Positions 17,186 through 26,168 of a DNA stretch of 64,000 bases are shown in pieces. Under the pieces are notes generated by a model. It saw only the letters and a list, made by a program, of their open reading frames with translations. It made no database searches and was not told the origin of the DNA. The stretch comes from Clostridium beijerinckii HUN142. Lineage in GTDB: Bacteria; Bacillota; Clostridia; Clostridiales; Clostridiaceae. Numbering within the stretch: the stretch's first letter is position 1; every line of letters starts with the position of its first letter. The translations under genes and the position numbers were made by a program. Location: NCBI RefSeq assembly GCF_000621745.1, contig NZ_KK211336.1:456876-520875 (forward strand). Direction: 5' to 3'.

Positions 17186-17446
17186 ATGCATGATACTATT
17201 TTATTAAGTAAGATTTCTGAGGAATTAAAGAATATATGTGCAACTAATAATATTAATAAAGTTAAAACATTCACTGTTATTGTAAATCACAGAAGTCATG
17301 TTAATGAGGAAAATCTTTATGAACATCTTCAGAATTTTGATTCGAATTTGGTTGGAAAATGGACAAAAATTAATGTTCAGAGAGAAGATATACAGGATCA
17401 AACTGCAATTCTTAAAAGCATTCAAGGCGAACAAAATGAAAATTAG
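17186..17446 (+). CDS. Small HypA-like protein lacking the zinc site
   Basis: An 86-residue protein starting MHDTILLSKISEELKNIC. The Met-His N-terminus and the helix followed by a beta strand (VKTFTVIVNHRSHVNEENL) resemble the nickel-binding first half of HypA, the nickel chaperone for hydrogenases. The C-terminal half has no CxxC pairs, so the zinc domain of true HypA is missing. GAAGGG precedes the ATG at 17186. It follows the protease gene by 16 bp, which supports a role in hydrogenase maturation. HypA relationship is tentative; it could be a distinct clostridial accessory protein. Confidence 0.55.
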   Translation: MHDTILLSKISEELKNICATNNINKVKTFTVIVNHRSHVNEENLYEHLQNFDSNLVGKWTKINVQREDIQDQTAILKSIQGEQNEN

Positions 17447-17645
17447 AAGCCTATATTGGAAACTCGATATTATCCCAATACATCGTTAGATAGGATCAGG
17501 GTAAAAACTAGAACAAGGGGCTGTCACTCTAGTAGTGCATTATACAATATATTGAGTTTGCTTTTTTGTATAAAAAACAATATATAGAATGAAAATTACT
17601 TAATGAGATAGATCATAAAATATAAATAGAGAAGGTCTTTAATAT

Positions 17646-19946
17646 ATGAGATATATAGTAAAAATTTACGGGATTGTTCAGGGGGTTGGATTCCGTCCCT
17701 TTGTATGCGAAAAAGCAAAAGATTTTGAAATTTATGGATCTGTTCAAAATATAGGTGGTGCTGTATTGATTGATTGTTTAGGTAAGAGGGAAAATATAAA
17801 ACAGTTTATGCTTAATGTTATAAAAAAACCTCCGAGTATTGCAAAAATAGAAAGAGTTGAGTGCACTTTAATTAAAAACCATTTAGGTGCCACTTCGTGT
17901 TTAGATGAAAACAAATTCATAATTAAAGAAAATATCGATAAAAAATTTGTTATTAGGGAAAGCGCTGAACAAAAGAATGAAATGAGATTTGTTTCACCGG
18001 ATATAGCAGTTTGTGATGAATGTTTAGAAGATATTCGAAGTAAAGGAAACCTTCGTTGTAAATACGCTTTCATAAATTGCACTCAGTGTGGACCTAGGTA
18101 TTCAATTATCAAAGCTTTGCCATATGACAGGCAGAATACTACTATGAAAGACTTCTCTATGTGCGATGAATGCAAAGAGGAATATGAAAATCTACTCAGT
18201 AGAAGATTTCACGCACAGCCAAATTGCTGTGAAAAATGTGGGCCGAAGCTCTTTTTAACAAATAATCGTGGAGATCAGGTTAAGTGTGAAGATCCTATTA
18301 AAGAAACTATTTCACTTATTGAGGAAGGAAAAATATTGGCGATTAAGGGGATTGGAGGCTTTCATCTGGTTTGTGATGGAAGAAATGAGCAAGCTATTAA
18401 CTTGCTTAGAAGTAGAAAGCAAAGGAAAGATAAACCATTAGCTTTGATGGCTAAAGATATTGATGTTATCAAAGAGATTTGCTATATATCAGATAAAGAA
18501 GGGGAAGTAATAAGCAGCAATAAGAGACCCATTGTAATTTTAAAGAAGAGATATCCTTTCATATTGCCAGAGGTTATAGCACCAAAGCAAAATAGTCTAG
18601 GAGTAATGCTTCCGTATACACCCCTTCATTATCTATTATTTAATGGAAAGTTAGATCTTTTGGTTATGACTAGTGGAAATATAAGCAGTATGCCAATGGA
18701 ATATAAAAATGAAGAAGCACTAAAACATTTAAATACAGTGTCAGATTATTTTCTGATGAATGACAGGAAGATTTACGTACAGGTTGATGATTCTGTTGTA
18801 AAAGTCATAGGTGAAGTAGAAAAGGTTATTCGTGGTGCAAGAGGATATAGACCTTATTCATTAAAAACAGGAGTTAAAAATGATATTATAGCGGTTGGAG
18901 GGCAGCAGAAAAGTACTATTTGTGTTTCTAAAAATGGATACGCATATTTAAGTCAGTATTTAGGTGATTTAGGAGAATTTAATTGTTATAAGAATTTTAA
19001 ATATGTACTAAAACATTTTTGCAATTTATTTGATATTAATGAAGAAGTATCGGCGTACGATATGCATCCAGCATACTCAAGTACTAAATATGCAAAGGAA
19101 AAGAAAATGAGAAAAATAGAAGTACAGCATCATCATGCTCATATGGTTAGCTGCATGGCTGAACATTCTATTTATGATTCTGTAATTGGAATTATATTTG
19201 ATGGTACTGGATTTGGACTTGATGGATCAATATGGGGTGGCGAATTTTTGGTTGGAAATCGAAGCGTATTTAAAAGAGCAGGGCAATTGAAATATGTAAA
19301 TCTCCAAGGAGGAGAACAAGCTATAAAAGAACCTTGGAGATGTGCTTCAAGTTATTTATATGCTTTGGGTTATGATCCAGAAAAAATAATTCAAGGAGTA
19401 GATAATGAAAAAATTAAAGTAGTTAAACAAGCTTTAGATTTAAAAATAAATTGTTTTTTATCTTCAAGTGTTGGAAGATTATTTGATGCAGTAGCAGCCT
19501 TATGCGGAATCAGAAACAGTATATCTTATGACGGACAGGCAGCAATAGAATTAGAAAATATTATTGATTATAAAATTAAAGAAAGTTATTTATGGGATAT
19601 TAAAGAGGCAAATGGCATTTTTAATATTCAATACAAAAGCATTATTGAAGGAATCTTGGGGGATATTCAGAAAAAGGAATTGATTTCTAAGATATCGTCT
19701 AAATTTCACAACTCACTTATTAAAGCTTCATGTGATTTAGTTTGTAAGCTTAGAGAAAAGGAGCATATAGATAAAGTTGCTCTTAGTGGGGGTGTTTTTG
19801 AAAATCATTATCTTTTAAAAGGAATATATGTAAATCTGATTAAGCAAGGATTTAAAGTGTTTTATAATGAACAAATCCCAACTAATGATGAGGGAATTTC
19901 TTTTGGCCAGCTCCATGTTGCAAATGCAATTATTGAAGAAAAATAA
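17646..19946 (+). CDS. hypF: Carbamoyltransferase HypF
   Basis: A 766-residue HypF, which makes the thiocarbamate on HypE that becomes the CN ligands of the Ni-Fe centre. Domains in order: acylphosphatase (1-100; GIVQGVGFRPFV), two zinc fingers (about 120-200; C-x2-C-x18-C-x2-C repeated, CDECLEDI to CTQCGPRYS and CDECKEEY to CEKCGP), a YrdC-like ATP/carbamoyl-phosphate domain (about 215-400; KGIGGFHLVCDG) and a Kae1-like domain (HHHAHMVSCMAEH; FDGTGFGLDGSIWGGEF; ALSGGVFEN). All parts are intact and the length is normal. The 200-bp gap before it and 160-bp gap after it hold no gene I can support. Confidence 0.96.
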   Translation: MRYIVKIYGIVQGVGFRPFVCEKAKDFEIYGSVQNIGGAVLIDCLGKRENIKQFMLNVIKKPPSIAKIERVECTLIKNHLGATSCLDENKFIIKENIDKKFVIRESAEQKNEMRFVSPDIAVCDECLEDIRSKGNLRCKYAFINCTQCGPRYSIIKALPYDRQNTTMKDFSMCDECKEEYENLLSRRFHAQPNCCEKCGPKLFLTNNRGDQVKCEDPIKETISLIEEGKILAIKGIGGFHLVCDGRNEQAINLLRSRKQRKDKPLALMAKDIDVIKEICYISDKEGEVISSNKRPIVILKKRYPFILPEVIAPKQNSLGVMLPYTPLHYLLFNGKLDLLVMTSGNISSMPMEYKNEEALKHLNTVSDYFLMNDRKIYVQVDDSVVKVIGEVEKVIRGARGYRPYSLKTGVKNDIIAVGGQQKSTICVSKNGYAYLSQYLGDLGEFNCYKNFKYVLKHFCNLFDINEEVSAYDMHPAYSSTKYAKEKKMRKIEVQHHHAHMVSCMAEHSIYDSVIGIIFDGTGFGLDGSIWGGEFLVGNRSVFKRAGQLKYVNLQGGEQAIKEPWRCASSYLYALGYDPEKIIQGVDNEKIKVVKQALDLKINCFLSSSVGRLFDAVAALCGIRNSISYDGQAAIELENIIDYKIKESYLWDIKEANGIFNIQYKSIIEGILGDIQKKELISKISSKFHNSLIKASCDLVCKLREKEHIDKVALSGGVFENHYLLKGIYVNLIKQGFKVFYNEQIPTNDEGISFGQLHVANAIIEEK

Positions 19947-20105
19947 TATATTCAAATTTGTGATGTATATTTTTCATAGGACCAAGAAGCAAAGTGAACT
20001 CATATTGTATTTACTAAGTTTATCTACTGATGCTATGTTAGAAAAATAGGTTGTCAGATTGATTTACGATTTTTATAAGTGTGAATAAAGAAGGAAGGTA
20101 AGTTT

Positions 20106-20333
20106 ATGTGTCTTGCAATTCCAGCACAAGTTAGAAACATAGATAACTATAGTGCAATAATGGATATTATGGGATTAGAGAGTAGAATTAATATTCAGCT
20201 TATTGAAGAACTAAAAGTGGGAGATTATGTTTTAGTTCATGCAGGCTGTGCTATTCAAAAGATTGACAAGGATTATTTTGAAGAATTACAAAGTATATTT
20301 CAATCAATACTTAATAGCGAGGAAAAAGTATGA
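20106..20333 (+). CDS. hypC: Hydrogenase assembly chaperone HypC
   Basis: A 75-residue HypC/HupF. The essential N-terminal Cys2 (MCLAIPAQV) and the GDYVLVHAGCAIQKID motif are present. HypC binds the Fe(CN)2CO unit with HypD and delivers it to the large-subunit precursor. Its stop overlaps the hypD start by 4 bp, which implies translational coupling. AAGGAAGG lies upstream of the ATG. Confidence 0.96.
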   Translation: MCLAIPAQVRNIDNYSAIMDIMGLESRINIQLIEELKVGDYVLVHAGCAIQKIDKDYFEELQSIFQSILNSEEKV

Positions 20334-21409
20334 ATAAAGAAATCTTGATTAAAAATATTCTTAACGAAATTCAAAAGTCTCCAGTCAAAAAGTTTAATGT
20401 CATGGAAGCTTGTGGAACTCATACTCAAGTACTTTCAAAACTTGGAATTAGACAATTGGTTAATCGTAATATAAATTTACTGTCAGGACCAGGATGTCCA
20501 GTTTGTGTCACTCCAGAAGGTTATATAGATGCAGCTATAGAATTACTTAAGAATTCAAATGTGATTTTAAGTACTTTTGGGGATATGATGAGAGTAAATG
20601 GAAGTAGAGAAAATTTAATTAAGCAAAGAGAAAAAGGAAAAGATATTAACGTATTATATTCACCTTTAGATTCAATAGCACTTGCAGAAGAAAATAAAGA
20701 TAAGGAAATAGTTTTTCTTGGAGTAGGCTTTGAAACTACAACTCCTATAATTGCTTTAGCTGTAAAGATAGCACAGGAAAAAAATATAAGAAATATTTCA
20801 TTTTTAATAGGAATGAAAAGAATGGAGCCAATACTCCATTATATACTTAAGCAGCCTAATCACAATATAAATGGATTAATGTGTCCAGGACATGTAGCAG
20901 CAGTAAAGGGAGCAGATTATTTTAAATTTATTGTAGAGGAATATAATATTCCAGCAGTAATTGCAGGTTTTGAAGCTTTAGATATTGCTACTGCTTTATA
21001 TTTTTTGACGAAACAACAAAATAAAACTGAAAAAAGATTTGAAAATTTATATAAAACTTGTGTAAGCCAAGAAGGAAACAAAAGAGCAAATGAATTAATG
21101 AGTGAAGTATTCACATATTGCGAACATGAATGGAGAGGAATAGGAGTTATTAAAGATTCTGGATTTACTTTGAGGGAGAAATATAAAAAGTATGATGCTT
21201 CTGAAAGATTTGGAATAAATTTAAGTAAGACTTCTGAGAAAAACTATATTAGAACTTGTGCATGCAGTGAAATTTTATTGGGGAAGAAATTACCTAATAA
21301 ATGCGAGCTTTTTGGAAAAGGTTGTACACCAGAGCATCCAATAGGACCTTGTATGGTATCTACGGAGGGATCTTGCTCTATTTTTTATAAGTATAGGGGA
21401 GTGGAATAA
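20330..21409 (+). CDS. hypD: Hydrogenase formation protein HypD
   Basis: A 359-residue HypD, the [4Fe-4S] scaffold on which the Fe(CN)2CO centre is built with HypC. Conserved motifs are MEACGTHTQV (about 24-33), LSGPGCPVCVTP (with redox Cys), a central NGLMCPGHVAAVKG and the C-terminal cluster cysteines from RTCACSE to GPCMVSTEGSC. It overlaps hypC by 4 bp and abuts hypE with no gap, so hypCDE is one operon. Confidence 0.97.
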   Translation: MNKEILIKNILNEIQKSPVKKFNVMEACGTHTQVLSKLGIRQLVNRNINLLSGPGCPVCVTPEGYIDAAIELLKNSNVILSTFGDMMRVNGSRENLIKQREKGKDINVLYSPLDSIALAEENKDKEIVFLGVGFETTTPIIALAVKIAQEKNIRNISFLIGMKRMEPILHYILKQPNHNINGLMCPGHVAAVKGADYFKFIVEEYNIPAVIAGFEALDIATALYFLTKQQNKTEKRFENLYKTCVSQEGNKRANELMSEVFTYCEHEWRGIGVIKDSGFTLREKYKKYDASERFGINLSKTSEKNYIRTCACSEILLGKKLPNKCELFGKGCTPEHPIGPCMVSTEGSCSIFYKYRGVE

Positions 21410-22411
21410 ATGAATGAACTGATTAAGCTTATTCATGGTGATGGAGGAAAGCATACAAAAATATTAATTGAGCAGCTTTTTTACAAGTATTTTAATAACA
21501 ATATTCTTTTACAAGAGCAAGACTCAGCAACATTTACAGCGGTACAAGGAAAAATGGCTTTCACCACAGATTCTTTTGTGGTAAAGCCACTGTTTTTTTC
21601 TGGGGGAAACATAGGAAAGCTTGCAGTTTGTGGTACTATTAATGATTTAGTTGTATCTGGAGCAAAACCCTGTTATTTAAGTTCGAGTTTTATAATTGAA
21701 GAAGGATTTTCAATGCAAAGCCTTGAAGAAATTGTTAAGTCTATGGGGCAAACCTGTTTAGAATGTGGAGCTAAGATAGTAACAGGAGATACAAAGGTAG
21801 TTGAAAAAGGAAGCGTAGATGGAATATTCATTAATACTAGCGGAATCGGATATATAATTAACGGATATGAAGTAAAACCTATTGAAGAAGGAGATAAAAT
21901 TATAGTAACTGGGGGAATTGGCGAGCATGGAACAACAATTGCAGTAGAGAGATATAACTTAAAAGTTAAAGGAGACTATAAAAGTGATTGTGCACCACTA
22001 TTTCCTTTTATAGAAGAACTTAAGGAACAGTTTCCGTCTATAAAAATAATGAGGGATCCAACTCGAGGCGGATTATCTACTGTATTGCATGAATTTTCAT
22101 CACTTTGCAAGCTTGGGATACACCTAATAGAAAAGGAAATTCCAATTAGTGAAAGTGTTAAGGCTATAAATAATCTTTTAGGATTAGATCCATTATATAT
22201 GGCTTGTGAGGGAAGAATGGTACTAGTTGTAAAAGAAACCGAAGCCAAAAAAGTACTTGATATAATTCGCTCAATTGATCAAGGAAAAGGAGCGAGAATT
22301 ATAGGCAAATTTGTTAAAGAGTCTAATCAGAATATATTTATAGAAAATGGATTTGGTGGAAAGAGATTATTATCACCTTTAGAGGGAAGTATGCTGCCTA
22401 GAATATGCTAG
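21410..22411 (+). CDS. hypE: Hydrogenase expression/formation protein HypE
   Basis: A 333-residue HypE, an AIR-synthase-like ATPase that dehydrates the thiocarbamate to thiocyanate on its C-terminal Cys. The conserved ending LPRIC is present, as are the ATP-binding FTTDSFVV, GGNIGKLAVCGTINDL and RDPTRGGLSTVLHE motifs. It is the last gene of the hyp set. No hypB GTPase gene is found in the window, so nickel insertion must rely on a gene elsewhere or a different route. Confidence 0.97.
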   Translation: MNELIKLIHGDGGKHTKILIEQLFYKYFNNNILLQEQDSATFTAVQGKMAFTTDSFVVKPLFFSGGNIGKLAVCGTINDLVVSGAKPCYLSSSFIIEEGFSMQSLEEIVKSMGQTCLECGAKIVTGDTKVVEKGSVDGIFINTSGIGYIINGYEVKPIEEGDKIIVTGGIGEHGTTIAVERYNLKVKGDYKSDCAPLFPFIEELKEQFPSIKIMRDPTRGGLSTVLHEFSSLCKLGIHLIEKEIPISESVKAINNLLGLDPLYMACEGRMVLVVKETEAKKVLDIIRSIDQGKGARIIGKFVKESNQNIFIENGFGGKRLLSPLEGSMLPRIC

Positions 22412-22531
22412 GGTGCGATAATTTAATAAGGATGTTAATCTAATTTATAATAAGTGGCACTGAGCTTTTGTATGTTAGATCAATTATCATTAATATAGGA
22501 GCTAGCTAAAATTCAAGGGAAAATATAATAA

Positions 22532-22744
22532 TATTCAGAATATTTCAAGGTAGCGAATGATGAAATAGCTTATATTGCTACTGCAAAAATCATGGCTTTA
22601 ACAGCCTATAGATTACTAAAAGAAAAAGCAAAGGAAGCTAAAAGAATTAAGGAAGAGTTTAAACCTGAGTTTACTATACATGAATATAAAGAATATATGG
22701 ATAATTTTGAGGAAATATTTAAGGGCGATTATAAAAATGAATAA
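22532..22744 (+). pseudogene. C-terminal remnant of an M20-type amidohydrolase
   Basis: About 70 codons without a start encode YSEYFKVANDEIAYIATAKI, then MALTAYRLLKEKAKEAK and a charged tail ending FKGDYKNE. The alanine-rich helix and following EEFKPEFT resemble the end of M20-family amidohydrolases. An in-frame TAA precedes it and no RBS is seen, so this is a gene relic. The family call rests on a short match. Confidence 0.45.
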
Positions 22745-22756
22745 AACCGATAGCAG

Positions 22757-22798
22757 GCACATTTAGTGAATCAAGAATATATTGTTCACTAAATGTGC
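22757..22798 (+). terminator. Terminator after the hyp operon and relic
   Basis: GCACATTTAGTGAA (22757-22770) pairs perfectly with TTCACTAAATGTGC (22785-22798), followed by TTTATGTTT. The remaining DNA to 23079 contains no gene I can support. Confidence 0.8.
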
Positions 22799-23079
22799 TT
22801 TATGTTTAAAAGATAGATATGTAAACATAAATATTAATTTGAAATATTATCTGCTATTGATTTGGTCCATTAATACAACAATCAAAGTTGATTTATGACA
22901 CAGCAAAAGAAATAGCTATTCAAAAGTATTACATTTTTAGAACTATATTATAGGTATATTAAAAAGTTTAAAATATTTAAATAATCACAAAAAATACGTT
23001 TTTAAAAAAGGAAAATAAAGTCGAATGTAGAATTATATTATAGAAAAATTGAATTTTTGTAAAAAGGGAAGGGATGTTT

Positions 23080-25143
23080 ATGAATAAAATTTTGGGCGGT
23101 ATAAAGGGAAGGATTTTAATATCCACAGTATTAGTTGTTTTAATGACGGTTGTAAGTATAAGTGGAATAGCGGTTTATCAAGTAAATAAAAAGAATTATA
23201 TTGATTATTTAAGTAATTCAAAACAACAAATGAATACAGTTTCTCAGGCAATCAATATTTTCTATGATCAAGTAGATAAAAATCTTGATATGCTTGCGAC
23301 AAATCCTTTAGTAATGACGGCAGATGACAGCATAACTACTTATAAAGACACAAAAGAAGAAACACAAATGAAACCTTCTACTAATGGAGAACTTGAAAAA
23401 GCAATATACAAAGTATTTGAGCAATATGGAAATAGCCACGAAGGAACAAGTTATATATATCTAGGGACTAAGGATGGAAGATATATACAATGGCCAGAAA
23501 CTACTACATTTGCAGGTTATGATCCAGTAAAAAGACCTTGGTATATCGAGGCTGAGAATAAAAATGGAAAGATTATTAGAACAGAGCCATATATTTTTAA
23601 ATCTGAAATGCTTACAAGCAATGCTCGGTCATTTACAGATAAAGATGGAAAATTTATAGGAGCAATAGGCATTGATGTGAAGCAATCTAAAATTAGTGAT
23701 ATGTTAAATCAAATGAAGTTTGGGGAAACAGGATTTTCAATGATTATACATAATACAGGTGAAATAATGGCCGATGGAAAAAATCCTCAAAATAATTTTA
23801 AAAAAGTACAGGAAGTTGGCATTGATGGGTTAGATAAACTTTTAACTGATCAAACAAACCCGTTTGAAGTTTTGATTAATGGAGAAAAATATCTTGTAAA
23901 TCCATATAAAGTGGAAGGAACTGATTGGATATTAGCATCATTTATTACTCAAAAAGAGTTAGATTCTGGTGCAAAAGAAATAATGAATGTAGTAGTAATC
24001 TCAGCAATAGCAATATTAATATTAGTAAGCATCTTAGCTAATTTTGTTTCTAGCAGCATAACAAAGCCTATTATAGCAGTTACAGGTAGAGTAAAAGATT
24101 TTGCAAATTTAGATTTTTCAAAAGATAATCAGCTAAATGACAAGTACATAAATAGAAAAGATGAAACTGGTGAAATGATAAGATCTCTTAAAACTATGAG
24201 AGAAAATGTAGCAGACTTTATTCAAAAAGCTGCAGATACAACAGAGCATATTGCTGCATCATCAGAAGAATTAACTGCTACTTCAGAACAAGCGGCTACT
24301 GCATCGGAGGAAGTTGCCAAAACTATTGATGAAATTGCAAAAGGGGCATCTGATCAAGCTACAGATACAGAAGTAGTAGCAAATAATATAGAAGAATTAG
24401 GTACTTTATTGGAGCAAGATTCAAATTATACAAAAGAACTAAATGTTGCAGCAGTTCAAATTGAAAAGCGAAAAGAAGAAGGCTTTTATATTTTGAAAGA
24501 ACTTATTACTAAGACACAAGAAAATAGTAATGCATCAAGTAATGTTTATAATATTATAATGAGTAATAATGAAAGTGCAGAAAAAATTGAAAGTGCTAGT
24601 ACTATGATTCAAAGTATTGCAGAACAGACAAATCTTTTAGCTTTAAATGCTGCAATAGAAGCAGCAAGAGCAGGTGAAGCTGGTAAAGGTTTTGCAGTTG
24701 TTGCAGATGAGATAAGAAAGCTTGCAGAACAATCAAATAACTTTACAAATGACATTAAAACTATAATAAATGAATTAAAGGCAAAATCACAAAGTGCAGT
24801 TGATTTGATGAAACAAACAAATCAGGTTGTTGAGGAACAAGCAGGTAGTGTTAAAGCAACAGAAGGAAAATTTGAAGGAATAGCAGAAGCGATAGATGTT
24901 ATAAAAGACATAATTGCAAAACTTAATAATTCTACAGGTTTAATGGCGCAAAATAAAGATAAAATTATTGAATTAACACAAAATCTAGCAGCTATTTCTG
25001 AAGAGAATGCCGCTGGAACAGAAGAGACAGCTGCATCGATGGAAGAGCAATCTGCAACAATTCAGGAAATTGCAAACGCAGGTGAGAAATTATCTACAAT
25101 TGCAGAGGATTTAAGATTAACAATAGATAAATTTAAAATTTAG
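23080..25143 (+). CDS. Methyl-accepting chemotaxis protein
   Basis: A 687-residue transmembrane chemoreceptor. TM1 is about residues 9-29, a periplasmic-type dCache sensor region about 32-295 (KRPWYIEAENKNG and AIGIDVKQSKI are typical), TM2 about 303-325, then a HAMP and a cytoplasmic signalling domain with hairpin tip IAEQTNLLALNAAIEAARAG. It signals to CheA/CheW. ATG at 23080 is favoured because GGAAGGG sits 6 nt upstream; an ATG at 23074 directly abuts that RBS. The gene is monocistronic. The ligand is unknown. Confidence 0.93.
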   Translation: MNKILGGIKGRILISTVLVVLMTVVSISGIAVYQVNKKNYIDYLSNSKQQMNTVSQAINIFYDQVDKNLDMLATNPLVMTADDSITTYKDTKEETQMKPSTNGELEKAIYKVFEQYGNSHEGTSYIYLGTKDGRYIQWPETTTFAGYDPVKRPWYIEAENKNGKIIRTEPYIFKSEMLTSNARSFTDKDGKFIGAIGIDVKQSKISDMLNQMKFGETGFSMIIHNTGEIMADGKNPQNNFKKVQEVGIDGLDKLLTDQTNPFEVLINGEKYLVNPYKVEGTDWILASFITQKELDSGAKEIMNVVVISAIAILILVSILANFVSSSITKPIIAVTGRVKDFANLDFSKDNQLNDKYINRKDETGEMIRSLKTMRENVADFIQKAADTTEHIAASSEELTATSEQAATASEEVAKTIDEIAKGASDQATDTEVVANNIEELGTLLEQDSNYTKELNVAAVQIEKRKEEGFYILKELITKTQENSNASSNVYNIIMSNNESAEKIESASTMIQSIAEQTNLLALNAAIEAARAGEAGKGFAVVADEIRKLAEQSNNFTNDIKTIINELKAKSQSAVDLMKQTNQVVEEQAGSVKATEGKFEGIAEAIDVIKDIIAKLNNSTGLMAQNKDKIIELTQNLAAISEENAAGTEETAASMEEQSATIQEIANAGEKLSTIAEDLRLTIDKFKI

Positions 25144-25272
25144 TTTTTAAAAGAATATTTTACATTTCTATTAAATGTAGAATTGAGTGGTTCTATACCT
25201 AGAAATCAAAATAAGAATGTACAGTGGATTTATTACTGCGATAACAAAGAACTTTACAATATGAATAAATGA

Positions 25273-25410
25273 AAAAGGCAAAAAGAGCTAAAAGGATTAG
25301 GTTTTTTATTACAAAATTACAGGGAACATTACAAGGGAGAAAGAATTTCAACGGTAATGGATAGAGTAGGAAAAGACAAATTTATATCTGAAGTATTAAG
25401 CAGGCAATAA
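25273..25410 (+). pseudogene. Short C-terminal gene relic, perhaps of a sulfite/nitrite reductase-like protein
   Basis: A 45-codon open stretch without a start or RBS encodes GFLLQNYREHYKGERISTVM, then DRVGKDKFISEVLSRQ. The Y-R-E-x-x-x-x-E-R...R-V-G pattern resembles the end of NirB/anaerobic sulfite reductase-type proteins. An in-frame stop precedes it. The match is too short for a firm name. Confidence 0.3.
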
Positions 25411-25459
25411 GACATTTATATTTGATGGTTTTTGTGAATCTTATGCTTAAGTATTGCAC

Positions 25460-25500
25460 AGAGAGAAAGACTAGAAATTAGTTTATTCTCTCTTTTTTTT
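25460..25500 (+). terminator. Terminator after the relic
   Basis: AGAGAGAA (25460-25467) pairs with TTCTCTCT (25486-25493), followed by a run of T to 25500. Confidence 0.75.
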
Positions 25501-26007
25501 GGGGGGATAATTTATGTTTGTAACTATGTCACTTATATTTTCTAAATATTATATATGATAAAGTCGCGGAAGAAAATAAATAGATTGAAAATAATTTCAT
25601 TAATTATAAATTATTTAACTAGTGAAAATTGACTATATAGTAATATTTATGATAAGATTTAAGAAAGAAGTAATTTTGTTAAAATACGCGGAAGTAATAA
25701 TATTAAAAAAAGATGAATGAATATAGTAGATTTGGTTTTATTGTCATGAATTTGTATTTATTCAAGTTTTTTTATGATAACCATAATATTTATAAAATAA
25801 ATAAGGTGCAACTACTGTAAGATATTTTTAATCTTTGCAAAATTAACTATTATTAATTCAATGCTTAGATAAAATAACTTTTATAAAAGTGAAAACTTTT
25901 AGCAGGATGATATTGCTCTTCGGAATTATGAAAAATTTATAACACAAAAAATTAATATTAAAAAATTTAATGATAATTAAGTTCTATTTTTGTACTCAAA
26001 AGTTCAT
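25501..26007. other. AT-rich intergenic stretch upstream of rnj
   Basis: About 500 bp without a credible ORF, RNA gene or strong inverted repeat. Promoter elements for the downstream leader and rnj must lie here, but I cannot pick one with confidence. Confidence 0.4.
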
Positions 26008-26100
26008 TGTATCTTTGCGTATACAAGCTTCATCTTGAAGGAATATTGTGCCACTTAAGTGGACAGATTCGTCTAAGATACAAGTAGGTGAAGTTGTATT
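26008..26100 (+). ncRNA. Structured leader RNA candidate upstream of rnj
   Basis: TGTATCTT (26008-26015) pairs with AAGATACA (26075-26082) to close a multi-branch fold. Inside are CAAG...CTTG (26024-26037) and the perfect CCACTTAAGTGG (26051-26062). After the closing stem GGTGAAGTTGT (26088-26098) resembles the complement of ACAAGCTTCA (26023-26032) and could form a competing helix. It lies about 70 bp before the rnj start. It matches no riboswitch class I recognise. Confidence 0.4.
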
Positions 26101-26168
26101 TCTATTAGAAAAACTTCAATTGAATCTTAGAATATATTTATGCACTTAGTTACAAGTTAGGAGATAAA

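Noticed and set aside
22455..22470. TGGCAC followed by TTTTG as a sigma-54 promoter
   Set aside because: The -12 GC is missing and no intact gene follows.
26008..26168. T-box or known riboswitch before rnj
   Set aside because: No T-box GGTGG core or other known aptamer sequence is present; listed only as an unclassified structured leader.
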